A stretch of 64,000 bases of DNA. It comes from Salsipaludibacter sp963812245 (GTDB lineage Bacteria > Actinomycetota > Nitriliruptoria > Nitriliruptorales > Nitriliruptoraceae). The stretch spans positions 496,001 to 560,000 of the forward strand of contig CAWEUK010000002.1 in NCBI GenBank assembly GCA_963812245.1, written 5' to 3'. Position numbers and translations under genes: made by a program. Below, piece after piece: positions 7,902 to 17,060 of this stretch; position 1 is the first letter of the stretch; each line of letters begins with the position of its first letter. The notes beneath the pieces were generated by a model. The model saw only the letters and a program-made list of their open reading frames with translations. It was not told where the DNA came from and made no database searches.

Positions 7902-9347
7902 ATGGACCCCGAGGTCGTGGGGGCACTGCCACCCGGTCGCACGCGCAGCGAACTGGTGGCAGCCACCGAGGCCGGCCTGGCGCACGTCCCCACCGACGCG
8001 ACGGTGGTCGTGGCGCTGTCGGGTGGCCCGGACTCGACCGCACTGGCCTTCCTGGTGGCCGAGGCCCGCCCCGACCTGTCGTTGCAACTCGTCCACGTCC
8101 GGCACGGGCTGCGAGATGATCAGCCCGACGTGGCCGCGGCACGCGAGACGGCGCGGTTCCTGGGCGCGCCCCTCACGATCGAGAACGTGGTCGTGGAGGC
8201 TCGGGGCGACAGCCTGGAGGGGGCCGCCCGCGAGCAGCGACTGGTCGCACTGCGGCGCGTGGCGACGCGTACCCGGGCTGCGACGGTGCTGGTCGGCCAC
8301 AGCGCGGATGACCAGGCCGAGACGCTGCTGCTGCGGATGGCGCGGGGGACTGGCGTGGATGGACTCGCCGGCATGGCGATGCAGACCGACGACCTGACGC
8401 GTCCGCTGCTGCGAGTGCGACGTGCCGACCTGCATCGCTTCCTCGAACTCGAGGGTCTGGCTGCCGCCACCGACCCCACGAACACCGATCCTGCCCACGC
8501 CCGCAACCGCCTGCGGCTGGAGGTGATGCAACCGCTGTCCTCCCTCGGGCCGGACGTGGTTGGTGCCATCGCCAGGTTGGCCGAGCTTGCTCGGGGCGAC
8601 GCCGACTGGTTGGACGAGGCGACTGACCTGGTGATGGCCCAGACCGTGCGCAAGGTCGGGCCGATCCGGTCGGTTCGCACCGAGGTGCTGGCAGCGCAGC
8701 CGGTGGCGGCTGCACGTCGGATCGTGCGTCGCATGGTCATGGCGGCGCGTCCGGGGTGGCTGCCACCGACGGCTTCCGAGGTCGAGCACGTTCGCCACCT
8801 GACCGACGGTGCGATCGACCTCCCGGAGGTTCGGGCGACCGCCGCCGCCGGCTGGCTCACGGTCGCACCTGCCGACCTGGCCCGCCCGGCCGGTGTCGAC
8901 CTCGTCCTCGACGGTCGCACCGCCTGGCCCGCCGCAGGATGGATGATCGAGGCCAACAGTGACTCGGGGGCGGGTGCCTCGGCCGCTCAACTGGGCCTGC
9001 TGAGTGCGTGGCAGCCACCTCGGGCCCGGGTGTCCGATGCGCTCGTGGCCCCCGGCGCCAACGCCCAGTGGGCCCAGGTCGTGCTGGGCGGACTGGGTGC
9101 TGGCGTGCCCCCGCTGCAGGTCCGGCCGCGTCGTCCGGGAGACCGGATCACGGTTGCCGGCGGGACCCGCAAACTGCAGGACGTCTTCGTCGACGCCGGT
9201 GTCCCGCGACCCGTGCGCGACCTCGTGCCGGTCGTCGCCACGGCGGATCGAGTCCTGTGGGTGCCGGGCCTGGCCGCCGATGACGGCGCCCTGCGGACCG
9301 GGCGTGCCATTCCCCAGTTGCACCTGGTGGTGCGACTCCTCCGGTGA
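7902..9347 (+). CDS. tilS: tRNA(Ile)-lysidine synthase TilS
   Basis: TilS uses ATP and lysine to convert the wobble cytidine of the CAU-anticodon tRNA-Ile to lysidine, so that it reads AUA and not AUG. This 481-residue protein has the N-type ATP pyrophosphatase loop SGGPDS at residues 40-45, followed by VHVRHGLR, GHSADDQAETLLLRM and the TDPTNTDPAHARNRLR segment, all typical of TilS. The C-terminal third is the less conserved tRNA-binding part. The ATG at 7902 avoids overlap with the upstream gene; an ATG at 7878 would overlap it by 22 bases and is also possible. The tilS-hpt order is conserved in bacteria. Confidence 0.93.
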   Translation: MDPEVVGALPPGRTRSELVAATEAGLAHVPTDATVVVALSGGPDSTALAFLVAEARPDLSLQLVHVRHGLRDDQPDVAAARETARFLGAPLTIENVVVEARGDSLEGAAREQRLVALRRVATRTRAATVLVGHSADDQAETLLLRMARGTGVDGLAGMAMQTDDLTRPLLRVRRADLHRFLELEGLAAATDPTNTDPAHARNRLRLEVMQPLSSLGPDVVGAIARLAELARGDADWLDEATDLVMAQTVRKVGPIRSVRTEVLAAQPVAAARRIVRRMVMAARPGWLPPTASEVEHVRHLTDGAIDLPEVRATAAAGWLTVAPADLARPAGVDLVLDGRTAWPAAGWMIEANSDSGAGASAAQLGLLSAWQPPRARVSDALVAPGANAQWAQVVLGGLGAGVPPLQVRPRRPGDRITVAGGTRKLQDVFVDAGVPRPVRDLVPVVATADRVLWVPGLAADDGALRTGRAIPQLHLVVRLLR

Positions 9348-9393
9348 CGGGATCGCGTGGCCACGCGGCCACGGGTACGGGCCCGCGGAGCGT

Positions 9394-9399
9394 TAGGCT
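9394..9399 (+). promoter_or_regulatory. hpt: -10 box TAGGCT before hpt
   Basis: TAGGCT matches TANNNT and lies 39 bases before the hpt GTG, in the 91-base tilS-hpt gap. It suggests that hpt has its own promoter besides read-through. Confidence 0.35.
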
Positions 9400-9438
9400 C
9401 GTTGACACGTCGATCGCATCCGACCCGAGGTCGTTGCC

Positions 9439-10068
9439 GTGCCTGATGTCCACCCAGAGGTTCCCACTGCCGTCCCGGGCGGCCGCGAGGCAGTCAAGAA
9501 GGCCGACCTGGCGCACGTGCCGGCCGCCTTCGCCGATCACTTCGAAGACGTGCTCGTCACGTCCAACGAGATCGACGCCCGGCTCGACGAGATCGCCCGG
9601 GCGATCGAGGCCGACCATGCCGACACGGACAACCTGCTGTTGGTCGGGGTCCTGCGGGGTGCCTACGTCCTGATGGCCGACCTCGCCAGGCGACTGCGCA
9701 TCCCGACGTCGGTCGACTTCATGGCGGTGTCCTCGTACGGCGCGGCCACCACCTCGTCCGGCGTGGTTCGCATCATGAAGGACCTCGACACCGAGATCGC
9801 TGGCCGCCACGTCCTGATCGTCGAGGACATCATCGACTCCGGGCTCACGCTCGACTACCTCATCAACAACCTGCGATCGCGAGGACCGGCCTCGATCGAC
9901 ATCATGACGTTGCTGACCAAGCCGTCACGTCGGCGCGTCGACATTCCGGTGCGCTACACCGGGTTCGAGGTGCCCGACGTCTTCGTCGTCGGCTACGGAC
10001 TCGACTTCGACGAGCAGTACCGCAACCTGCAGTTCATCGGCACGCTCAAGCCCGAGGTCTACTCCTGA
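9439..10068 (+). CDS. hpt: hypoxanthine phosphoribosyltransferase
   Basis: Hpt salvages hypoxanthine and guanine to IMP and GMP with PRPP. In this 209-residue protein the PRPP-binding signature is VEDIIDSG at residues 128-135. The flexible-loop region SSYGAATTSSG, the LVGVLRGAYVLMADL helix and the purine-side DVFVVGYGLDFDEQYRN segment are all present. The length is about 20 residues above the family average because of an N-terminal extension; the GTG at 9439 has a GAGG ribosome site. It follows tilS, as in most bacteria. The expected direct neighbour ftsH is displaced by about 5 kb. Confidence 0.94.
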   Translation: MPDVHPEVPTAVPGGREAVKKADLAHVPAAFADHFEDVLVTSNEIDARLDEIARAIEADHADTDNLLLVGVLRGAYVLMADLARRLRIPTSVDFMAVSSYGAATTSSGVVRIMKDLDTEIAGRHVLIVEDIIDSGLTLDYLINNLRSRGPASIDIMTLLTKPSRRRVDIPVRYTGFEVPDVFVVGYGLDFDEQYRNLQFIGTLKPEVYS

Positions 10069-10124
10069 CACCGGTGGACCAGCCCGGCTCGGGGACGGTC
10101 GCGTCGCGTCCGGCTGGATCGTGA

Positions 10125-10313
10125 TCAGCAGGACGGCGACGGCAGCCCCAGGCCGATGACCACGGCGCTGCCGATCGAGCGCCACAGGTGATCGCGCAGC
10201 GGGTGCCAGGAGCCCATGTGGGCGCCGTGCAGGGGGCGCCCGTGCGACATGTGCTGGAGGATGTCGTGCAGGCACGAGTGGCCGTGGTCGGCCGATGAGT
10301 CCGTCGCGGTCAT
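10125..10313 (-). CDS. small His-rich hypothetical protein
   Basis: I do not recognise this 62-residue protein. It is supported by an excellent ribosome site (GGAGG five bases before the ATG) and by its position in an otherwise gene-free gap. It contains about ten histidines, concentrated in HGHSCLHDILQHMSHGRPLHGAHMGSWH (positions about 10-37, given here only as landmarks), then a short hydrophobic stretch (GSAVVIGLGLP) and a terminal SPSC. Metal binding is possible but is inference. A chance reading frame remains possible. Confidence 0.42.
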   Translation of the reverse strand: MTATDSSADHGHSCLHDILQHMSHGRPLHGAHMGSWHPLRDHLWRSIGSAVVIGLGLPSPSC

Positions 10314-10473
10314 GCGATCCTCCGGGGTGTCGGCGGCAGGTTGCGGACTCGGCCGCTCGGGCGGTGGCCCCGACGCGCCACCTTGACGCCGACCGGCCCT
10401 GCTGGTCGGCTCGCCGCGGGCCCGATGGCTGACCCGTCCGGCACACCCCAGTGGATGACCTGAAGGGATGAAC

Positions 10474-11100
10474 GTGGAGTTCAGTGACGTGGTGCGCCGT
10501 CGGCGAATGGTCCGTGACTACGACGCCGATCGCGCCGTGGATCGGGATGTCGTGGACGACCTGCTTGCCACGGCAATCCGGGCACCGTCGGCCGGGTTCA
10601 GCCAGGGGTGGGACTTCCTGGCACTGACGGCGTCGGCAGATCGTGACCTGTTCTGGGCCACCACTTCGACGCAGGGTTCCCCCGACGCGTGGCTGACCGG
10701 CATGCAACGCGCGCCGGTGCTGATCCTGTGCCTGAGCAACAAGGAGGCCTACCTGTCGCGGTATGCCGAGGCCGACAAGGGCTTCGAGCCCAGGGACGAG
10801 AGTCGATGGCCCGTGCCCTACTGGGACGTGGACACCGGCATGGCCGGCCTGATGATCCTGTTGGCGGCAGTCGACCATGGGCTGGGTGCCTGCTTCTTCG
10901 GTGTCGCGCCCGACCACCAGGACACGGTCAAGGACGCGTTCGACATCCCCGCCGACCGCGCCATCGTGGGGGTCATCAGCGTCGGGCATCCGGCTGCGGA
11001 CGAAACTCGGTTGGGCAGCGACCGCACGCGCAGTCGCCGTGGGGTCGGCGAGGCGGGACACGAGGGTCGTTTCGGGGTCGCCTGGGCTGCCGACGGGTGA
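10474..11100 (+). CDS. nitroreductase family protein
   Basis: This protein of about 208 residues belongs to the FMN-dependent nitroreductase superfamily. It shows the N-terminal FMN-binding arginine cluster in VVRRRRMVRDY, the RAPSAGFSQGW segment and the AAVDHGLGACFFGV helix. The physiological substrate is unknown; relatives reduce nitroaromatics, quinones or flavins. I prefer the GTG at 10474 because an AAGGG ribosome site lies six bases upstream and the resulting MEFSDVVRRRRMVR start is typical. The ATG at 10468 touches that site directly. The last 30 residues are Arg/Gly-rich and poorly conserved. It ends 21 bases from the convergent ClC gene. Confidence 0.85.
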   Translation: MEFSDVVRRRRMVRDYDADRAVDRDVVDDLLATAIRAPSAGFSQGWDFLALTASADRDLFWATTSTQGSPDAWLTGMQRAPVLILCLSNKEAYLSRYAEADKGFEPRDESRWPVPYWDVDTGMAGLMILLAAVDHGLGACFFGVAPDHQDTVKDAFDIPADRAIVGVISVGHPAADETRLGSDRTRSRRGVGEAGHEGRFGVAWAADG

Positions 11101-11121
11101 CACGCAGGTCGACCGTGATGG

Positions 11122-13275
11122 TCACGTGTCCTCGCTGGCCTGGCGGGCATGGTCGTGCTGGTTCGGGTCGGTCGGGTCCCGGCCCTGGGTGTCGGGCGCG
11201 GTTGCCAGGTGGTGGACGAGGCGCCGGGCATCGTCCTCGGCGAGCACCACCAGTTCATCCCCGACCTGCAGTCGCGTGTCGCCGGTCGGCATCACGACCT
11301 CGCCGGCCCGCCGGATGCTCACGACGATGGTGCGGGGTGGCCAGGTGACCTCGCGGATCTCGGCCCCGTCCGCGATGCTGTTGGCCGCCACGACCTCTTC
11401 CTGGAACGCGACGCCGGCCAGGTCACGCAAGGCATGGGAGGCCCCGCGCTGTTGGTCGCCCAGGTGGCGATTGAGGCCGGCCTGGTAGGCCCTGACGACG
11501 TCGCCACGACGCATCATCCCGACCAGCCGCTTGCTGTGGCGCTCGACCACCGGGATCCGGCCGATGTCCAGTGCCGCCATGCGGTGCACGGCCCGGTGCA
11601 CCGGGGCGTCGGGGGACACCACGATCGGTCGGTCGGTGGCGATGTCCGCGACCCGCAGGTCGTCGACGGTGCGGCGACCCGCGCGCACGGCCGGCAGGGT
11701 TTCGGCGCGCGCCAGGTCCGAGCGCGTGACGACGCCGACCAGTCGATGTCCGCCGTCCACCACGGCGAACCCGTGGCTGGAGGTGTCGTCGAACATGCGT
11801 CGCAGTTCGGCCACGGACTGCTCGTCGCGCACGGTGGGGTGGTCAGGAGTCATGGCATCGCCGACGCGGACGGCCTGGAGCACGTCCACGTCCTCCAGCG
11901 TCCCGTGGACGATGCCGCGTTCCGCCAGCGGATGGGTGTAGACGGACTCCTTCTCGATGCGCTCCGACAGCCAGGTGGCGATCCCGCATGCCAGCATCAG
12001 GGGCAGCACCATGGCGTAGTCACCGGTGAGTTCGAACACGATGATGATGGCGGTGAGGGGGGCGCGCGCGGCGGCTGCGAATCCTGCGGCCATGCCCACC
12101 AGTGCGAACGCCCGGGGGTCGACGCCGGCGTTGGGGGCCATGGTCTCCATCGCGGTTCCCACGATCGCGCCGACGACAGCACCGGTGAACAACGTCGGCG
12201 CGAAGGTGCCGACCGCGGAGCCCGAGCCGATCGTGCACATCGTGGCGAGGAACTTGGCGACGAGGAGGACCAGCAGGGCCGCGACCGCCCCCCATCCCAC
12301 GCCCAGGCCCTCCGTGAGGACGAAGTGGACGGGATCCTGCATGCCATCGATCGGCGGCAGCGCGTCGCCGGTGCCGAGCACCTCCGGGACGGCCAGGGCC
12401 ACCACCCCCACTCCCAACCCACCGATCGCCAACGTGAGTGGCCGCCACAGCCGTCGTCGCAACCAGGTGAAGGCCGCGATGGCGAGCGCCTCGCCACGGA
12501 TGAAGGCCACCCCCAGCAGGGCAGCGGCAAGTCCCACGCCGATGTAGCCGACCAACTCGCGTGGGTCGGTGAACGTGTACTGGGTCGGCAGATCGAAGGT
12601 GACGCCGGACCCGACGAGTTCTCGGGCGGTCACGGACCCGACCACGGAGGAGATGACCACGACCTGCAGCGACCGTGCCCGGAACCTGCCAAGGATCAGC
12701 TCCATGGCGAACAGCATCCCGCCGATCGGCGCGTTGAACGAGGCCCCGATCCCGGCGGCCACACCGGCTGCCACCAGGGCCCGCATCCGGGCTTCGTCCA
12801 CGCGGAACAACTGGCCGATGAGGGACCCCGTGGCGCCACCCATCAACACGATCGGGCCCTCGCGGCCACCGGAGGCACCGCTGGACAGGGCGATCGTCGT
12901 CGCCGCCAACCCGGCTGCCGGCACGCGCCGTCGGAACCGGCCGCCGCGAAGTGCCAGGGTCTCCATCGTTCTGACCACGCCGGATCCGGACGGCTCGTTG
13001 GCGACGTAGGTGACGATCAGGCCGACGACCAGGCCGCCCGCCGTCGGGATCGCGACGAGTGCCCACGGCGACACGGCACCGGTGTTCCACACCAGCGGCT
13101 GCAACCACCGGATCGCCAGGATCAGGGCCGCTGCCAGCAGGCCCGTGACCAGCCCGGTCAGGGCGCCCAACGCCAGCAGCGCGCCTTCGAACTCCGATGC
13201 ACCGGCCACATTCGCCCGCACCCGCTGCAGCAGCGGCGTGGGGGCGCTGGGGTGGTCTGTGGGGGCAGTCGACAT
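11122..13275 (-). CDS. ClC-family chloride channel/antiporter with CBS and TrkA-C domains
   Basis: This 717-residue membrane protein has about ten ClC helices, then two CBS domains (residues about 455-590) and a TrkA-C/RCK-C domain near the end. The anion-path motifs are visible: GSG at 97-99, GREGP at 137-141 with the gating Glu139, and VGTFAP in the second half. Bacterial ClC proteins are usually Cl-/H+ exchangers, and the Glu is present. The CBS and RCK-C parts suggest gating by a nucleotide ligand such as AMP, ATP or c-di-AMP (inference from family). The ATG at 13275 sits only seven bases after a TAGCGT box, suggesting a leaderless transcript. It lies opposite to, and inside, the conserved hpt-ftsH cluster. 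Confidence 0.9.
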   Translation of the reverse strand: MSTAPTDHPSAPTPLLQRVRANVAGASEFEGALLALGALTGLVTGLLAAALILAIRWLQPLVWNTGAVSPWALVAIPTAGGLVVGLIVTYVANEPSGSGVVRTMETLALRGGRFRRRVPAAGLAATTIALSSGASGGREGPIVLMGGATGSLIGQLFRVDEARMRALVAAGVAAGIGASFNAPIGGMLFAMELILGRFRARSLQVVVISSVVGSVTARELVGSGVTFDLPTQYTFTDPRELVGYIGVGLAAALLGVAFIRGEALAIAAFTWLRRRLWRPLTLAIGGLGVGVVALAVPEVLGTGDALPPIDGMQDPVHFVLTEGLGVGWGAVAALLVLLVAKFLATMCTIGSGSAVGTFAPTLFTGAVVGAIVGTAMETMAPNAGVDPRAFALVGMAAGFAAAARAPLTAIIIVFELTGDYAMVLPLMLACGIATWLSERIEKESVYTHPLAERGIVHGTLEDVDVLQAVRVGDAMTPDHPTVRDEQSVAELRRMFDDTSSHGFAVVDGGHRLVGVVTRSDLARAETLPAVRAGRRTVDDLRVADIATDRPIVVSPDAPVHRAVHRMAALDIGRIPVVERHSKRLVGMMRRGDVVRAYQAGLNRHLGDQQRGASHALRDLAGVAFQEEVVAANSIADGAEIREVTWPPRTIVVSIRRAGEVVMPTGDTRLQVGDELVVLAEDDARRLVHHLATAPDTQGRDPTDPNQHDHARQASEDT

Positions 13276-13282
13276 CGTCGCG

Positions 13283-13288
13283 ACGCTA
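13283..13288 (-). promoter_or_regulatory. -10 box TAGCGT for leaderless ClC transcript
   Basis: On the minus strand TAGCGT is followed by seven bases and then the ATG at 13275, which would place transcription start at or next to the start codon. No ribosome site is needed in that arrangement. Confidence 0.4.
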
Positions 13289-13306
13289 CTGCGCTGCGAC
13301 CCGGGA

Positions 13307-14443
13307 TCACAGGTTGCGGGAAATGACCAGTCGCTGGATCTGGTTGGTGCCCTCGAAGATCTGCATGACCTTGACCTCACGCATGTAGCGCTCGACCGGG
13401 AACTCGCGGGTGTAGCCGTAGCCCCCGAAGACCTGGACGGCATCCGTGGTCACGGCCATGGCGTTGTCGGTGGCCACCAGCTTGGCGATGGCGGCGGCGC
13501 GGGAGACGTCGAGTCCGGCATCCCGCTGGCGGGCGGCATCCAGGACGGTGGCGCGGGCCGAGCCGACCCGGGCGGCCATGTCGGCCAACAGGAAGGCGAG
13601 GCCCTGGTGACCGATGATCGGCTTGCCGAACTGCTCCCGTTCACGTGCCCAGTCCACGGCGGCGTCCAGGGCCGCCTGTGACACCCCGGTCGCGATCGCG
13701 GCGATGCCCAGTCGTCCCGAGTCGAGGGCATCCAGCGCGATCGGCAGCCCCTGGCCGACCTCGCCAACCAGGTTGTCGCCCGCCACGACGACCTCGTCGT
13801 AGTTGACGGTGGTGGTGGTCGATCCGGTCAGCCCCATCTTCTGCTCGGGGGCACCGAAGGACAGTCCCTCGGCGTCGGCGGGAACGATGAAGCAGGACAC
13901 GCCCCGAGTGCGGTCATCGGAGGTACGGGCGAAGGTGGTGTAGTAGTCGGCGTGGCCGCCGTGGGTGATCCATGCCTTCGTCCCGGTCAGGACCCAGTCG
14001 TCGCCCCGGCGGGTTGCACGTGTGGTCATCGCGGCGACGTCGGAGCCGGCCTGGGGCTCGGACAGGGCGTAGCCGCCCAGCAGGTCGCCGCCCACCATGT
14101 CGGGCAGCAGGCGAGCGCGCTGCTGGTCGGTCCCGAACTTCGCCAGCGCATGACACGACAACACGTGGACCGACATCGCCAGCGCCGGGGTGGCCCAGGC
14201 GCGTGCCACCTCCTCCAGTGCCTGGAGGTAGACCTCGTAGGGCAGACCCCCGCCGCCGTGCTCGGTGGCGTAGGGCAGCCCCAGGAGTCCGGCCTGGCCG
14301 AGCGTGGTGACCACGTCGCGGGGAAAGGTTGCACTGGCCTCGGCCTCGGCGGCGCGAGGTCGCAGCTCCCGGTCCGCGATCGTGGTGACCATGTCCAGCA
14401 GGGCCTCGGCCTCGTCGCTGGGCAGGAGACGGGTGACGTCCAT
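13307..14443 (-). CDS. acyl-CoA dehydrogenase
   Basis: This 378-residue flavoenzyme belongs to the acyl-CoA dehydrogenase family, which introduces a trans-2,3 double bond into acyl-CoA and passes electrons to ETF. The three-part ACAD fold is clear: an N-terminal helical domain, a beta domain with YALSEPQAGSDVAAM and WITHGG, and a C-terminal helical domain with the catalytic base in MQIFEGTNQIQRLVISR. GGYGYTREFPVERYMRE is the usual FAD/CoA helix. Chain-length specificity cannot be assigned with confidence. The ATG at 14443 gives a family-typical start. The stop lies in the promoter region of the downstream ClC gene, 31 bases away. There are no other beta-oxidation genes nearby. Confidence 0.92.
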   Translation of the reverse strand: MDVTRLLPSDEAEALLDMVTTIADRELRPRAAEAEASATFPRDVVTTLGQAGLLGLPYATEHGGGGLPYEVYLQALEEVARAWATPALAMSVHVLSCHALAKFGTDQQRARLLPDMVGGDLLGGYALSEPQAGSDVAAMTTRATRRGDDWVLTGTKAWITHGGHADYYTTFARTSDDRTRGVSCFIVPADAEGLSFGAPEQKMGLTGSTTTTVNYDEVVVAGDNLVGEVGQGLPIALDALDSGRLGIAAIATGVSQAALDAAVDWAREREQFGKPIIGHQGLAFLLADMAARVGSARATVLDAARQRDAGLDVSRAAAIAKLVATDNAMAVTTDAVQVFGGYGYTREFPVERYMREVKVMQIFEGTNQIQRLVISRNL

Positions 14444-14863
14444 TTGGCAGGCCTCTCGTGACGGGCAGGTCGTCGGTGCCGCCGCGTGTCGCGGCGACGG
14501 TCCGCGACCGAGTTGCCGCGACCCGCCCGTGGGGCGGCGGTGGTTCCGCGCAGTGCCGTGCCGGAGACGTGCGCGGGGCCCACGCCAGTGTGCGCGGGAC
14601 ACGTCGTCGGCTCGGACGCGCACACAACGTGACTGGTGCAGGCGCAGGGTCGCGCGGTGCGGCGTGCCGTGCAGGTTATTGTCGTCGACGTGGTCGCAGG
14701 CCCAACTGCGCCGACAACTTCGCCGCGTGGCCGTGCGCGACGGGCAGGAGTCACCCATGACGGGGTTGGTACCATGCGGAGACGCCCGATCGCGGGCTTG
14801 TGCCGGTTCGTGACGGTCATCGCACCCGAGACCTGGCCCCGGATCCTGATCTCGTCGGGATGT

Positions 14864-14912
14864 CGGGACACCGTCCCGGGAGGATGACCATCCCGCACCC
14901 GAACCTGCGGGA
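14864..14912 (+). promoter_or_regulatory. two hairpins in the ftsH leader
   Basis: CGGGAC/GTCCCG (14864-14878, 3-base loop) and TCCCGCA/TGCGGGA (14891-14912, 8-base loop) lie in tandem shortly before ftsH. They could control ftsH translation or transcript stability; this is inferred from structure only. Confidence 0.35.
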
Positions 14913-14952
14913 CCGACCCACCGGACGGGGATTCGTCCTCAGCAAAGGTTGA
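14884..14952 (+). CDS. possible 22-codon leader peptide before ftsH
   Basis: An ATG at 14884 follows a GGAGG directly (no usual spacing) and opens 22 codons that stop at 14950-14952, five bases before the preferred ftsH GTG. The peptide (MTIPHPNLRDR...) has no recognised family. The tight stop/start arrangement could couple translation, but the frame may be chance. Confidence 0.2.
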   Translation: MTIPHPNLRDRPTGRGFVLSKG

Positions 14953-14957
14953 CCGAC

Positions 14958-17060
14958 GTGAAGCCCACCCAGCGCCTGCTCCGTGGCCCCTTCTTCTGGA
15001 TCATGCTGCTCGCGATGGTGATGCTGTTCACCGTGACCAGCGTGTCCGGCAGCACCGGCCCCGAGGAACTCACCTACTCCGAGTTCACCCAGCTCGCCGA
15101 GGACGGCAAGCTGGCCGGCCAGGAACTCGACGCCGAGGAATTCGCCCCGGTGACCGCCGGCCTCGAGTCCTACACCCTCACCGGCGACTACATCGGTGAC
15201 GACGGCGAGCCCGTCCCGTTCACGACCACCTACTCCGAGGCCATCAACGGCAGCGAGATCAGCGCCCTCATCGATCGGGGCCAGATCAGCAGCTTCGAGG
15301 TCGACCCGGAGCAGTCCTCCACGATCGTGTCGATCCTGATCTCGTGGCTGCCCTTCGTCCTGATCTTCGGTCTGTTCTTCTTCCTGATGCAGCAGATGCA
15401 GGGTGGCGGCAGCCGCCTGACCCAGTTCGGCAAGTCCAAGGCCAAGCTGGTCAGCAAGGACGCCCCCAAGGTGACGTTCTCGGATGTCGCCGGGGCCGAC
15501 GAGGCGATCGAGGAACTCCGCGAGATCAAGGACTTCCTCGAGAACCCCGCCAAGTTCCAGGCCATGGGGGCCAAGATCCCCAAGGGTGTGCTGCTGTTCG
15601 GGCCTCCGGGAACCGGCAAGACGCTGCTGGCCCGCGCCGTGGCCGGCGAGGCTGGTGTCCCGTTCTTCTCGATCTCGGGTTCCGACTTCGTGGAGATGTT
15701 CGTCGGTGTCGGTGCCTCCCGCGTTCGTGACCTGTTCGAGCAGGCCAAGGCCAGCGCGCCTGCCATCATCTTCATGGACGAGATCGATGCCGTCGGTCGC
15801 CACCGCGGCGCCGGCATGGGTGGTGGGCACGACGAGCGCGAGCAGACCCTCAACCAGTTGCTGGTGGAGATGGATGGGTTCGACCAGCGCCAGGCCATCA
15901 TCCTGATCGCCGCGACCAACCGCCCCGACATCCTGGACCCGGCGTTGCTGCGACCGGGCCGGTTCGATCGCCAGATCGTCGTGGACCGTCCTGACCTGAC
16001 CGGTCGTGAGGCGATCCTGCGGATCCACTCCCGTGGCAAGCCCCTGGGCGACGACATCGACCTCAAGGTCCTCGCGCGCCAGACTCCCGGGTTCACCGGC
16101 GCCGACCTGGCCAACCTCGTCAACGAGGCCGCGCTGCTGGCGGCTCGCTTCGGCAAGAAGGAGATCAGCCAGGCCGAACTGGCGGAGGCCATCGACCGCG
16201 TGATCGCTGGCCCCGAGCGCAAGACCAAGCTCATGTCCGACAAGGAACGCACGATCACGGCCTACCACGAGGCCGGTCACGCGATCGTCGGACACGCACT
16301 GCCCCACAACGACCCGATCCACAAGATCACGATCATCCCGCGTGGCCGCGCCGGGGGCTACACCCTGTCCCTGCCGACCGAGGACAAGTCCTACGCCACG
16401 CGCGGCGAACTGACCGACCAGTTGGCGATGATGCTGGGTGGTCGCGTGGCCGAGGAACTCAAGATCGGCGACATCACCACGGGGGCATCCAACGACATCC
16501 AGAAGGCCACCGGCCTGGCTCGCGAGATGGTGACCCAGTACGGCATGAGTGACCGACTGGGTCCGATCCTGCTGGGCCAGAAGGACTCACAGCCCTTCCT
16601 GGGCCGAGACTTCGGACACACGCCTGACTACTCGGGGCAGGTCGCGGAGCAGATCGACCGCGAGATCCGGCACCTCCTCGACCTCGCCCACGACGAGGCA
16701 CTGATGGTCCTGGTCGAGAACGACGACGTGCTCGAGTCCATGGGCCAGGCCCTGTTGGAGGAAGAGACCCTCGACGGTGACCGGCTCAACGAGATCCTGG
16801 CGGACGTGCGCCCGCGTCAGTCGCGTGCTGCCGTGGCGCCGGCCGGCCACGAGCCCTCGGACGTGATCCGCCTGCTGCGCCGCTACGAGTCCTCCTCGCT
16901 CAACGGCGCCAACGGCAACGGGTCGACCAATGGCCACACCGCGCCGGTCCACGACGACACCGCCGAGCCGGCCGACACGATCGACACCGTCGACACCGGC
17001 GCACCATCCGCAGGCGACACGTCACCCGATGCCGGTTCGGGCAGCTGGCCGCAGTCTTGA
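14958..17060 (+). CDS. ftsH: ATP-dependent zinc metalloprotease FtsH
   Basis: FtsH is a membrane-anchored hexameric AAA+ protease that degrades membrane and short-lived regulatory proteins. This protein of about 700 residues has an N-terminal membrane helix, a periplasmic-type segment and a second helix near residues 125-150. The AAA domain has Walker A GPPGTGKT at 215-222, Walker B IIFMDEID near 270 and the arginine-finger region RPGRFDRQIVV. The zinc site is HEAGH at 437-441. The last 60 residues are a Gly/Thr/Asp-rich disordered tail. I prefer the GTG at 14958, nine bases after AAAGG, to a TTG at 14949 that directly touches it. The stop overlaps folE (TTGA), as expected for a cotranscribed ftsH-folE pair. 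Confidence 0.95.
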   Translation: MKPTQRLLRGPFFWIMLLAMVMLFTVTSVSGSTGPEELTYSEFTQLAEDGKLAGQELDAEEFAPVTAGLESYTLTGDYIGDDGEPVPFTTTYSEAINGSEISALIDRGQISSFEVDPEQSSTIVSILISWLPFVLIFGLFFFLMQQMQGGGSRLTQFGKSKAKLVSKDAPKVTFSDVAGADEAIEELREIKDFLENPAKFQAMGAKIPKGVLLFGPPGTGKTLLARAVAGEAGVPFFSISGSDFVEMFVGVGASRVRDLFEQAKASAPAIIFMDEIDAVGRHRGAGMGGGHDEREQTLNQLLVEMDGFDQRQAIILIAATNRPDILDPALLRPGRFDRQIVVDRPDLTGREAILRIHSRGKPLGDDIDLKVLARQTPGFTGADLANLVNEAALLAARFGKKEISQAELAEAIDRVIAGPERKTKLMSDKERTITAYHEAGHAIVGHALPHNDPIHKITIIPRGRAGGYTLSLPTEDKSYATRGELTDQLAMMLGGRVAEELKIGDITTGASNDIQKATGLAREMVTQYGMSDRLGPILLGQKDSQPFLGRDFGHTPDYSGQVAEQIDREIRHLLDLAHDEALMVLVENDDVLESMGQALLEEETLDGDRLNEILADVRPRQSRAAVAPAGHEPSDVIRLLRRYESSSLNGANGNGSTNGHTAPVHDDTAEPADTIDTVDTGAPSAGDTSPDAGSGSWPQS

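Larger units (their letters stand above)
14444..14957. other. 514-bp region between acyl-CoA dehydrogenase and ftsH
   Basis: No reading frame here resembles a known protein. TANNNT boxes at 14677-14682 (TATTGT) and 14767-14772 (TACCAT) could serve ftsH. The last 95 bases hold two hairpins (14864-14878 and 14891-14912) and a 22-codon frame that ends at the ftsH start, so this is best read as divergent promoters plus a structured ftsH leader. Confidence 0.45.

Noticed and set aside
11099..11130. GACACG...CGTGTC inverted repeat at the nitroreductase-ClC junction
   Set aside because: A 6-bp stem with a 20-base loop overlapping both stop codons is too weak to call a terminator.
11149..13326. Very long rightward frame opposite the ClC gene
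   Set aside because: ClC helices and motifs on the minus strand are unmistakable, so the opposite frame is a GC artefact.
14458..14887. Short rightward frames in the gap before ftsH
   Set aside because: Arg/Ala/Gly-rich with no family likeness and no ribosome site; treated as non-coding leader and promoter DNA.
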